10,925 bases of DNA from Erysipelotrichaceae bacterium (lineage in GTDB: Bacteria; Bacillota_I; Bacilli_A; Erysipelotrichales; Erysipelotrichaceae): assembly GCA_021442745.1 (NCBI GenBank), contig JABUSI010000064.1, forward strand, positions 1 through 10,925. The letters are read 5' to 3'. Both the position numbers and the translations under genes were made by a program. Each line of letters opens with the position of its first letter. Position 1 is the stretch's first letter. Shown here piece after piece: positions 1 to 6,005 of the stretch. A model generated the notes under the pieces. It saw nothing but the letters and a program-made list of their open reading frames with translations. It made no database searches and was not told the origin of the DNA.

Positions 1-209
1 TCGGGAATGCGGTGTGTTATGTGGCATGGAATATTGCCAACGTACAGCTGGGAATCGTAAAGTGCAGTGCGTATATTTACATGACACCGTTTATTACTTT
101 GATTGTAGGGTATCTGGTGTTGCAGGAAGCGATTTCCTGGATGGCGGTGGCCGGTGCGGTATGCATCATTGCCGGGATGATATTGTCAAACAGGAAACAG
201 GGGGAATAA
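1..209 (+). CDS. EamA/DMT-family transporter, C-terminal fragment
   Basis: The open frame enters from the left edge (first full codon at base 3) and stops at TAA 207-209, so only about 68 C-terminal codons are present. The visible protein is hydrophobic with two probable membrane helices, one around the stretch containing YIYMTPFITLIVGYLVL and one around WMAVAGAVCIIAGMIL, followed by a short charged tail (NRKQGE). The order 'helix, P in the helix, LxExIS-W, Gly-rich helix, polar tail' is the usual end of the second EamA repeat in drug/metabolite transporter superfamily exporters, which sit in the cytoplasmic membrane. The substrate cannot be inferred from this fragment. The next gene begins 3 bases after the stop, so the two may be cotranscribed. 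Any GTG or ATG near the left edge is internal, not the real start. Confidence 0.72.
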   Translation, partial: GNAVCYVAWNIANVQLGIVKCSAYIYMTPFITLIVGYLVLQEAISWMAVAGAVCIIAGMILSNRKQGE

Positions 210-212
210 GGT

Positions 213-1007
213 ATGAAATGTACGATGCTGGGAACGGGTCATGCGATGGTTACGGAATTGTATAATACCTGTTTTGTGCTGGAAGAGAACGGAGAGTATT
301 TTCTTACGGATGGCGGAGGCGGAAATCGTCTTCTGAAACAATTGTCGGAAGTACACATAAACCTTACGGATATAAGGACGGTTTTTGTGACGCATAAACA
401 TACGGATCATATTATGGGAATCGTATGGTATTTACGGGTGATGTGCCAGTCGATGTCAAGAGGGAAAGTAACCGGGGAAGCGACGGTATATGCCCATGAA
501 GAAGTCATCGGTATTCTGCGTTCGATGATTACGATGGTATTGGATGCGAAGGATCTGGTATGTCTGGATAAAACGCTGCATCTGGTGGCAATAGAGGATG
601 GAGAAACGAAAACGATTCTGACCCATCCGGTAACCTTCTTTGACATTCATTCCACCAAGGCGAAGCAATTCGGTTTTACGATGGAGTATGAGGGAAAGAA
701 ACTGACGTGTTTAGGAGATGAACCGTACAATCCGCTCAATGAAGAATATGTCAGAAACAGTGAGTGGCTGTTTTGCGAAGCGTTCTGCCTGTATGGAGAA
801 CGGGACGTGTATCATCTGTATGAAATCCATCATTCGACGGTGAAGGATGCGTGTGAACTGGCAGAAACGCTGTCGGTACACAACGTGGTTCTGTACCATA
901 CGGAAGAGAAACATAAAAACAGAAAAGAACTGTACACCAAAGAAGGACAGCAGTATTTCCATGGAAATATTATTGTCCCGGAAGATCTCGAAACGATGGC
1001 ATTATAA
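213..1007 (+). CDS. Metallo-beta-lactamase-fold hydrolase, RNase Z-like but lacking the exosite arm
   Basis: This is a 264-residue cytoplasmic protein with no signal peptide or membrane segment. It opens with a beta-strand and MLGTGHA turn, then carries the metal motif THKHTDH with H61, H63, D65 and H66. H146 (FDIHSTKAKQFGF), D169 (CLGDE) and H229 (VVLYHTEEKH) are the expected remaining dinuclear-zinc ligands, and E190 plus the HHST at 206-209 resemble the ends of RNase Z proteins. In true tRNase Z the ligands matching H146 and D169 are separated by a long flexible tRNA-binding arm of roughly 70 residues; here they are 23 apart, so tRNA 3' processing is unlikely. The substrate is unknown; a small phosphodiester or other ester is plausible by family. 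The start at 213 is preceded by a purine-rich GGGGGAATAAGG and lies 3 bases after the transporter stop. A hairpin terminator overlaps its stop codon. Confidence 0.85.
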   Translation: MKCTMLGTGHAMVTELYNTCFVLEENGEYFLTDGGGGNRLLKQLSEVHINLTDIRTVFVTHKHTDHIMGIVWYLRVMCQSMSRGKVTGEATVYAHEEVIGILRSMITMVLDAKDLVCLDKTLHLVAIEDGETKTILTHPVTFFDIHSTKAKQFGFTMEYEGKKLTCLGDEPYNPLNEEYVRNSEWLFCEAFCLYGERDVYHLYEIHHSTVKDACELAETLSVHNVVLYHTEEKHKNRKELYTKEGQQYFHGNIIVPEDLETMAL

Positions 1008-1030
1008 AAAGCGGATTGCCCGCTTTTTTT
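1006..1030. terminator. Bidirectional intrinsic terminator between convergent genes
   Basis: AAAAAGCGG (1006-1014) pairs perfectly with CCGCTTTTT (1020-1028) across a 5-base loop, giving a 9-bp stem with a T-run (1024-1030) on the plus strand and an A-run, hence a T-run on the minus strand, on the other side. It lies between the hydrolase stop (1005-1007, which the left arm overlaps) and the stop of the minus-strand gene (1033), so it can terminate both transcripts. Confidence 0.85.
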
Positions 1031-1032
1031 GT

Positions 1033-1344
1033 TTATTGATAGCGTACGGCGGTACCGCTGGCAAGCACGGTAATCGTGCAGTCCATCAAAGAACCGATGG
1101 AATAGCGTACGTTGATGACAGCGTCAGCGCCTAATCGTCTGGCATCTTCTTCCAGATGCTTTGTGGCCAGGCCTCTGGCATCGTCCAGAAGTTCGGAATA
1201 TCCTTTGACTTCATTGCCGAATATTTTTTTGAAATCGGACCGGATGTTTTTGTCGACAGTACGCGCAACAACAGCGGATCCGCTGACAAGACCTAATGTC
1301 TGTAACTGTTTTCCGGACAGGAAATCGGTATTTACCAGTAACAT
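1033..1344 (-). CDS. ybjQ: YbjQ / UPF0145 family putative heavy-metal-binding protein
   Basis: This is a small soluble protein of 103 residues when started at the ATG whose first base is 1344. An in-frame ATG further upstream (1443) would add 33 residues, but the 1344 start has a perfect AAGGAGG (plus-strand 1353-1360) 8 bases upstream, and the added residues lie over the promoter region and do not resemble the family. The body shows the family pattern: an N-terminal strand (MLLVNTDFLSGKQL), LGLVSGSAVVARTVDKNI, then a helix with YSELLDDARGLATKHLEEDA, the highly typical LGADAVINVRY, and a final strand ending LASGTAVRYQ. Length agrees with the usual 100-110 residues. Family members form pentamers and are annotated as possible metal binders, but the cellular role is not established. 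It is probably monocistronic and convergent with the hydrolase gene. Confidence 0.88.
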   Translation of the reverse strand: MLLVNTDFLSGKQLQTLGLVSGSAVVARTVDKNIRSDFKKIFGNEVKGYSELLDDARGLATKHLEEDARRLGADAVINVRYSIGSLMDCTITVLASGTAVRYQ

Positions 1345-1368
1345 GGTACATTCCTCCTTAAAAAAATA

Positions 1369-1385
1369 CGTATCTGTCCGATACG
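1369..1385 (-). promoter_or_regulatory. Short hairpin/operator-like inverted repeat in the ybjQ leader
   Basis: CGTATC (1369-1374) and GATACG (1380-1385) form a perfect 6-bp inverted repeat with a 5-base loop. It lies between the predicted -10 element and the Shine-Dalgarno of the minus-strand gene, so it could be a 5' UTR hairpin or a repressor site. There is no U-run directly after it, so it is not a terminator. The function is inferred from position only. Confidence 0.35.
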
Positions 1386-1398
1386 CCCTAACAAAATA

Positions 1399-1407
1399 AG
1401 TATAGCA
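1399..1407 (-). promoter_or_regulatory. Extended -10 promoter element for ybjQ
   Basis: Read on the minus strand the sequence is TGCTATACT, an extended -10 (TGnTATACT, one mismatch to TATAAT). It sits 55 bases upstream of the ybjQ ATG in an AT-rich stretch. A -35 at standard spacing (plus-strand 1422-1427, TGATAA) is poor, as tolerated with an extended -10. Transcription would start near 1392. Confidence 0.5.
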
Positions 1408-1529
1408 TAGAAAAAATAATATTATCAGTATGTTTTTTCTCAAATATTCTCCTTATTATATAGATGAACAAAGAAAGGGTAGCATAAGCTGCAAAAGGGA
1501 CAGACCAATGGACAATCAGCAGATTTCAG

Positions 1530-1558
1530 CGTTTCATAGAAGCTTGTGCTATGAAACG
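1530..1558. repeat. Perfect 10-bp inverted repeat with 9-base spacer
   Basis: CGTTTCATAG (1530-1539) is exactly complementary to CTATGAAACG (1549-1558) around AAGCTTGTG. It could fold as a strong RNA hairpin on either strand or act as a dyad protein-binding site. No T-run follows on either strand, so it is not a standard terminator. Nothing nearby identifies its role. Confidence 0.6.
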
Positions 1559-1729
1559 AACACAGACTTCTGAGTATCGGAACTTATAAACAATCACGCC
1601 GGTTAGGCAACAGTAAAAAAACACAATTTGAAAGAAGAAAAAAGAAGTTTGGGCATACCACAAGTAAGATAAAATTACAGAGCCAAAGTAAACGTAAGTG
1701 CTCACCAAATACAATTGAATAACAGACAG

Positions 1730-1758
1730 GATTACTTCGACAAAGAGGTAATCTTTTT
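1730..1758 (+). terminator. Orphan intrinsic terminator upstream of the peptide operon
   Basis: GATTACTTC (1730-1738) pairs with GAGGTAATC (1745-1753), 9 bp with one G-T pair and a 6-base loop, followed at once by TTTTTATTTG. This is a good rho-independent terminator on the plus strand, but no plus-strand gene precedes it after the convergent pair. It may end a small RNA or a decayed gene, or insulate the downstream promoter from read-through. Confidence 0.65.
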
Positions 1759-1797
1759 ATTTGTAGGCACGTGTAAAGAAACAGAAACAAATGTAAG

Positions 1798-1817
1798 AAT
1801 TTTCATAAACAATGAAA
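1798..1817 (+). promoter_or_regulatory. Operator-like dyad, weakly CodY-box-like, upstream of pepP
   Basis: TTTCAT (1801-1806) and ATGAAA (1812-1817) form a 6-bp dyad. The overlapping 15-mer at 1798-1812, AATTTTCATAAACAA, matches 11 of 15 positions of the CodY consensus AATTTTCWGAAAATT, with the left half perfect and the right half poor. The site is about 50-70 bases upstream of the predicted -10. CodY control of peptide-uptake operons is known in Bacillota, but in AT-rich DNA such a match is weak evidence. Confidence 0.25.
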
Positions 1818-1847
1818 GAAATTACATTATTATCATGAAATTGATGG

Positions 1848-1875
1848 TTTATTTCAGTGTGAATTAGGGTATAAT
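1848..1875 (+). promoter_or_regulatory. Sigma-A-type promoter for the pepP-opp operon
   Basis: A perfect TATAAT is at 1870-1875. The -35 is weak: TTTATT at 1848-1853 with a 16-base spacer is the best fit. A start site near 1882 leaves a short leader of about 25 bases carrying AAAGGAGG (1891-1898). It is the only convincing promoter seen for the genes that follow, all on the same strand with gaps of 1-68 bases. Confidence 0.6.
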
Positions 1876-1906
1876 CTTATTTGTCTTAAAAAAGGAGGAG
1901 TGTAGG

Positions 1907-3160
1907 ATGCTACCAGCTACGTTTTATAAAGAAACACGAAAGAGATTAGCAGAAACCATGAAAGATAATTCTTTTTATTTCTGCCACAGTGGAGTAGAAG
2001 TGGAATCTACACATGATGAAACATTCCGGTTTGAACCGTATCGTAACTTTTTGTATCTGACCGGATTGGAACGACCGAACGCCATTCTGCTGATTACCAA
2101 GCAGAACGGAAATGTGGACGAAGTATTGTTTATGCATATTCCGACGGAACGGGAACAACGCTGGACGGGTGTCACGTTCCATGTGGAAGAATTGCGGCAG
2201 CAGACGGGTATTCAGAGAATTCAGGGACTGGAAACCTGGGAGGATGTGATTTCCCGGATGATGTTCAAGGGATTCGTACAGGATGCTTATATGGATATGG
2301 CTCGCTGGAGAATGAGCTATGCCCGGAACAAGGAACAGCAACTGGCTCATGAACTGCAGGATGCGTATCCGTATCTGCAGATGCATAATGCGTATCCGAC
2401 GGTATGCAAGATGAGAACGATCAAGCAGAAACCGGAAATTGAAGCGCATCGCCGTGCCTGCAAGATTACCGAAGCGGGTGTGAAGAACATGTTACGGAAC
2501 ATGAAGCCGGGTATGATGGAATATGAAATTGAAGCGTATTATGATTTCGAACTGAAACGCAACGGTGTACGGACACCGGCGTTCTGGACGATTGCCGCTG
2601 CCGGTAAGAACGCATGTATCATGCATTATATGGATAACAACAACCCGACGAAGGACGGGGATATGATTCTGTTTGACCTGGGTGCACAATCCGATTGGTA
2701 TTGTGCGGATGTCAGCCGTACCTATCCGGTAAACGGTAAGTTTACCGAACGGCAGAAACAGTTGTATAACGTTGTATTAAAGGGTCTGGAAGTGGCGGAA
2801 AGCCTGTCAAAGCCGGGTCAGAAGAAAAACGAACTGCAACTGATTTCCAAGCAGGTTATGGCGGAAGAACTGGTTAAGATCGGCAAGATTGAAAAGCCGG
2901 AGGAAATCGATAAGTATTACTTCCATGGTTCCGGACATTATATCGGTCTGGATACCCATGACGTAGGGGATACGGATGATACGATTCTGGCGGAAGATAT
3001 GATGTTTACACTGGAACCGGGTCTGTATTTCGACGATGAAGAAATCGGTATCCGGATTGAAGATACGATTCTGATTACTAAGGACGGTTGTGAAGTGCTG
3101 TCCGGTGGTATTCCGAAGACGGTGGAAGATATTGAAGCGTATATGGCAAAAGGAGAATAA
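1907..3160 (+). CDS. pepP: Xaa-Pro aminopeptidase (aminopeptidase P, M24B)
   Basis: This 417-residue cytoplasmic enzyme removes the N-terminal residue from peptides with proline in second position, bonds that most aminopeptidases cannot cut. The N-terminal part (about 1-150) matches the AMP_N domain, with the expected FRFEPYRNFLYLTGLERP segment. The C-terminal pita-bread catalytic domain (about 175-405) carries all five dinuclear metal ligands: D257 in LFDLGAQ, D268 in ADVSRTYP, H344 in HGSGHYIGLD, E370 in TLEPGLY and E385 in GIRIEDT. H351 in THDVG is the usual additional active-site His. Length and domain order fit typical bacterial PepP. The ATG at 1907 lies 8 bases after GGAGG (1894-1898) and downstream of a TATAAT. 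The gene is first in a run of peptide-uptake genes; oppB starts 2 bases after its stop and uses a ribosome site (AAAGGAG) inside its last codons, implying translational coupling. Confidence 0.95.
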   Translation: MLPATFYKETRKRLAETMKDNSFYFCHSGVEVESTHDETFRFEPYRNFLYLTGLERPNAILLITKQNGNVDEVLFMHIPTEREQRWTGVTFHVEELRQQTGIQRIQGLETWEDVISRMMFKGFVQDAYMDMARWRMSYARNKEQQLAHELQDAYPYLQMHNAYPTVCKMRTIKQKPEIEAHRRACKITEAGVKNMLRNMKPGMMEYEIEAYYDFELKRNGVRTPAFWTIAAAGKNACIMHYMDNNNPTKDGDMILFDLGAQSDWYCADVSRTYPVNGKFTERQKQLYNVVLKGLEVAESLSKPGQKKNELQLISKQVMAEELVKIGKIEKPEEIDKYYFHGSGHYIGLDTHDVGDTDDTILAEDMMFTLEPGLYFDDEEIGIRIEDTILITKDGCEVLSGGIPKTVEDIEAYMAKGE

Positions 3161-3162
3161 GC

Positions 3163-4092
3163 ATGACAAAATACATTCTGAAACGTATTGTAATGAGTAT
3201 CTTTGTCATTTTCCTGATTGCTACCGCTACGTTCTGGCTGTGCCGGGCTATTCCGGGTGGTCCGTTCGATAAGGAAAAACCTTTGAACGCGACGACCATT
3301 GCGAACTTAAACAAAAAGTTCCATCTGGATAAGCCGGTCAGTGAACAGTACGTGGATTACATGGTAGGAGTTGCGAAATTTGACTTTGGTCCTTCCTATT
3401 ACCATATCAACGAATCCGTTAACGATTATATCGACCGGTGTTTCCCGGTTTCCATGACACTGGGTGTCTGGGCGATGATTGTGGCGACACTTTTGGGTAT
3501 TCCGGCGGGAATTGTCAGTGCCCTGAAACAGAACGGCTGGCAGGACAACATACTGAAAGTACTGACGACGTTGTTTGTGTCGTTACCGAACTTCGTTATC
3601 GCATCCGGGCTGATGTATTTTCTGGGTATTAAATTACGGTTGCTTCCGGTTTCCATGTGGGGAACCTGGAAGGAAATGGTGATGCCGGTACTGGCACTGG
3701 CAGCCTATCCGTTGTCCTATTTCACCAAGATGATGAAGTCCAGTATGCTGGAAGTATTAAACAGCGATTACATCCGTACCGCAAAGGCAAAGGGTGCATC
3801 CAACTTTATCGTTATTTACAAGCATGCCTTAAAGAACGCCCTGCTTCCGATCATCACCGTTATGGGTCCGATGTTCGCCAGTATCATTACCGGTAGTTTC
3901 GTTGTGGAAAAACTGTTCGTTATTCCGGGATTAGGTCAGGAATTCACAAAGTCCATTTTCAACCGTGACTATACGATGATTATGGGGCTGACGATTTTCT
4001 ATTCGATTTTATTGATTGCGTCCATTCTGATTGTTGACGTGTTGTATGCGGTGGTTGACCCTCGTATCAAGTTAGGAAAGGAAGGTAAGTAG
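3163..4092 (+). CDS. oppB: Oligopeptide/dipeptide ABC transporter permease, OppB/DppB type
   Basis: This 309-residue polytopic membrane protein is one half of the transmembrane channel of a peptide importer. It starts with a basic stretch (KYILKRI) and a first helix at about 9-29 ending in RAIPGGPF, a hallmark of this subfamily. A hydrophilic external segment follows (about 30-95), then further helices near 98-120, 131-155, 172-187, 228-250 and 271-297. The cytoplasmic EAA loop that docks on the ATPases is seen at 205-230 (RTAKAKGAS...ALKNALLPI) with its conserved glycine, G211. VIPGLGQ and the terminal VDPRIK are also typical. It overlaps neither neighbour: 2 bases from pepP and 1 base to oppC. 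Family assignment is firm. Whether the substrate is di- or oligopeptides cannot be read from the sequence, but the adjacent peptidase genes support peptides over nickel or sugars. Confidence 0.94.
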   Translation: MTKYILKRIVMSIFVIFLIATATFWLCRAIPGGPFDKEKPLNATTIANLNKKFHLDKPVSEQYVDYMVGVAKFDFGPSYYHINESVNDYIDRCFPVSMTLGVWAMIVATLLGIPAGIVSALKQNGWQDNILKVLTTLFVSLPNFVIASGLMYFLGIKLRLLPVSMWGTWKEMVMPVLALAAYPLSYFTKMMKSSMLEVLNSDYIRTAKAKGASNFIVIYKHALKNALLPIITVMGPMFASIITGSFVVEKLFVIPGLGQEFTKSIFNRDYTMIMGLTIFYSILLIASILIVDVLYAVVDPRIKLGKEGK

Positions 4093-4093
4093 T

Positions 4094-5008
4094 ATGAGTG
4101 AAATGAATCCTATTTCCTTCAAAAAGGTTCCTAAGTCCGAGAAGAATACCGAAAAGATCCTGCGTCCTTCCAGTACGTTCTTAAAGGATGCATGGTATCG
4201 GTTCAAAAGAAACAAGTTAGGATTGTTCGGTGCGGCAATCATTATCCTGATGATTTTGTTTGCGGTATTCGGTCCGATTGTGATCAAGGCCGATTATATG
4301 ACCCAAAATCTGAGTATGGCGTATCAGGGGCCGAGTGCAGGGCACCCGATGGGTACCGATGCGTTGGGCCGTGACTTGTTTGTCCGTATGGCGTACGGTG
4401 CGCGGATTTCCTTGTCCTGCGGTTTCGTAGCGGCATTGATTTCCCTGGTCATCGGGGTTACCTACGGTACGATTGCCGGTTTTGTCGGCGGTGCCGTGGA
4501 TAATGTGATGATGCGTATTGTGGATATTATCAGTTCCATTCCGTCCATGTTGTATCTGATTCTGTTCATGGTGGTATTGGGAAACAGTTTATGGAACGTA
4601 TTCCTTGTGATCGGTATTACCGGATGGCAGGGTATGGCGCGTCTGGTGCGTGGGGAAGTATTGTCCCTGAAACAGAGAGAGTTTGTGTTAGCGGCGAAAG
4701 TATCCAACGTGTCCAACTGGAATATTATGTGGAAGCATCTGATTCCGAATGCGTTCGGTCCGATTATTGTTTCCATGACGTTAAGCATTCCGAGTGCGAT
4801 TTTCCTGGAAGCATCCCTGCAATTCTTAGGATTAGGTATTACGGCACCGATGCCGAGCTGGGGTGGTCTGGCTCAGGAAGGTATCGGGGCAATCCGGACG
4901 TTCCCGCATATGTTGTGGTATCCGGCATTGTTCATCAGTATTACGATCCTGGCATTCAACTTTATGGGTGATGCGTTACGGGATGCGTTAGACCCGAAAC
5001 AGAACTAG
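4094..5008 (+). CDS. oppC: Oligopeptide/dipeptide ABC transporter permease, OppC/DppC type
   Basis: This 304-residue partner permease has the OppC N-terminal layout: a polar cytoplasmic leader (1-40, including the basic YRFKRNKLG), a first helix at about 42-64, and an extracellular segment holding HPMGTDALGRD (84-94), the signature of this subfamily. Later helices lie near 105-132, 150-175, 219-240 and 274-292, and the protein ends in LRDALDPKQN. The EAA docking loop is at about 196-220 (EFVLAAKVSN...KHLIPNA), but the normally invariant glycine is Asn (N205). The rest of the loop, including the HLIPN end, is intact, so the gene is probably functional. It starts 1 base after the oppB stop, with AAGGAAGG inside the end of oppB as ribosome site. 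The neighbouring binding protein and ATPases complete the importer. Confidence 0.94.
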   Translation: MSEMNPISFKKVPKSEKNTEKILRPSSTFLKDAWYRFKRNKLGLFGAAIIILMILFAVFGPIVIKADYMTQNLSMAYQGPSAGHPMGTDALGRDLFVRMAYGARISLSCGFVAALISLVIGVTYGTIAGFVGGAVDNVMMRIVDIISSIPSMLYLILFMVVLGNSLWNVFLVIGITGWQGMARLVRGEVLSLKQREFVLAAKVSNVSNWNIMWKHLIPNAFGPIIVSMTLSIPSAIFLEASLQFLGLGITAPMPSWGGLAQEGIGAIRTFPHMLWYPALFISITILAFNFMGDALRDALDPKQN

Positions 5009-5017
5009 GAGGAAAGT

Positions 5018-6004
5018 ATGGCAAAAGTATTGGAAGTAAAAGACTTATGTACATCCTTTTTTACCAAGTTCGGGGAAGTAAAAGCGGTAAACCACGTCAG
5101 TTTTGACTTGGAAGAAGGCGATGTACTGGCAATCGTAGGAGAGTCCGGTTCCGGAAAGAGCGTAACCTCGATGTCCGTTATGGGACTGGTTGCCAAAGGC
5201 GGTAAGATTGTAAACGGCGAGATTAATTTCTGCGGACAGAATCTGGTCGGCTTACCGGAAAAAGAAATGGAAAAGTTGCGCGGTAAGGAAATGAGTATGA
5301 TTTTCCAGGACCCGATGACTTGTCTGAATCCGGTGTTTACCATCGGAAACCAGATGGAAGAAGTATTGAAGTTCCACCACAAGGAAATGGACAAACAGCA
5401 GCGGCATGACAAGATGATTGAAATGCTGGAAAAGGTCGGTATGTCCAATCCGGAGGAACGTCTGAAACAGTATCCGCATGAATTGTCCGGCGGTATGCGT
5501 CAGAGAATCATGATTGCGCTGAGCTTGCTGTGCAGTCCGAAACTGTTGATTGCCGATGAACCGACGACGGCTCTGGACGTAACGATTCAGGCACAGATTA
5601 TGGATTTAATGAGAGAACTTTCTCAGGAAATCAATACGTCTATCATTCTGATTACTCATGACTTAGGTGTAGTTGCATCTATCGCAAAACGTGTTATTGT
5701 TATGTATTGCGGTCAGATTGTGGAGAATGCAGCCATCAAGGAACTGTACTACAATCCGAAGCATCCGTATACGTGGGGGCTTCTGAAAGCATTGCCGCGT
5801 CTGGATATGAAGGAAAACGAACTGCAGCCGATTCCGGGATCTACTCCTGACTTGTTATTGGAAATGAAAGGCTGTCCGTTCTTTGACCGTTGCGAACATG
5901 CGATGGAATGCTGCCGTGAGGCACAGCCGCCGTATTACGAAGTGGAACCGAACCATCTGGTAAAGTGCTGGCGGTATCATCCGGATTTTAAGGAGGAACC
6001 ATAG
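5018..6004 (+). CDS. oppD: Peptide ABC transporter ATP-binding protein, OppD/DppD type
   Basis: This 328-residue cytoplasmic ATPase energises peptide import as a heterodimer with OppF. Visible motifs are Walker A GESGSGKS (41-48), the Q-loop Q97 (IFQDPM), the signature LSGGMRQR (156-163), Walker B LLIADEP (176-182) with TTALD following, and the H-loop H214 (ITHDLG). Beyond the core, a C-terminal oligopeptide-transporter extension (about 245-320) includes KHPYTWGLL and a cysteine cluster C286, C292, C298/C299 and C317. In some DppD/OppD homologues equivalent cysteines bind a 4Fe-4S cluster, so that is plausible here but inferred. Its Shine-Dalgarno AGGAGG (5007-5012) overlaps the oppC stop codon, giving tight coupling. 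Length is normal for the family. Confidence 0.95.
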   Translation: MAKVLEVKDLCTSFFTKFGEVKAVNHVSFDLEEGDVLAIVGESGSGKSVTSMSVMGLVAKGGKIVNGEINFCGQNLVGLPEKEMEKLRGKEMSMIFQDPMTCLNPVFTIGNQMEEVLKFHHKEMDKQQRHDKMIEMLEKVGMSNPEERLKQYPHELSGGMRQRIMIALSLLCSPKLLIADEPTTALDVTIQAQIMDLMRELSQEINTSIILITHDLGVVASIAKRVIVMYCGQIVENAAIKELYYNPKHPYTWGLLKALPRLDMKENELQPIPGSTPDLLLEMKGCPFFDRCEHAMECCREAQPPYYEVEPNHLVKCWRYHPDFKEEP

Positions 6005-6005
6005 T

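Larger units (their letters stand above)
1445..1797. other. Gene-poor intergenic region with two hairpins
   Basis: I find no convincing gene here. All six frames are short, AT-rich and lack ribosome binding sites. One plus frame stays open from about 1555 to the stop near 1730 and encodes a Lys/Arg/Ser-rich peptide (it includes KKTQFERRKKKFGH) without a start codon. This might be a relic of a transposase or another basic protein, or simply the product of A-rich DNA. A minus-strand frame (1526-1714) encodes only Phe/Tyr/Leu-rich residues, the reverse of the same A-rich bias. The region contains a 10-bp inverted repeat at 1530-1558 and a terminator-like hairpin at 1730-1758, both listed separately. 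Confidence 0.5.

Noticed and set aside
1112..1399. Plus-strand 95-codon frame antisense to ybjQ
   Set aside because: The minus-strand protein matches the YbjQ family throughout, so the plus frame is its shadow.
1530..1558. Inverted repeat considered as the terminal repeat of an insertion sequence or MITE
   Set aside because: The arms are only 9 bases apart, there is no transposase and no second copy or target duplication in the window.
1526..1790. Two overlapping minus-strand frames encoding Phe/Leu/Tyr-rich peptides that look like membrane proteins
   Set aside because: They have no ribosome binding site, overlap each other and the terminator hairpin, and their composition is explained by the A-rich plus strand.
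1841..1846. TTGATG as the -35 of the pepP promoter
   Set aside because: It lies 23 bases from the TATAAT, too far for sigma-A spacing; the weaker TTTATT at 1848 fits the geometry better.
1673..1867. Plus-strand open frame running from the intergenic hairpin into the pepP promoter region
   Set aside because: It has no early start codon or Shine-Dalgarno, crosses the terminator and the operator-like dyad, ends just before the TATAAT, and resembles no family I know.
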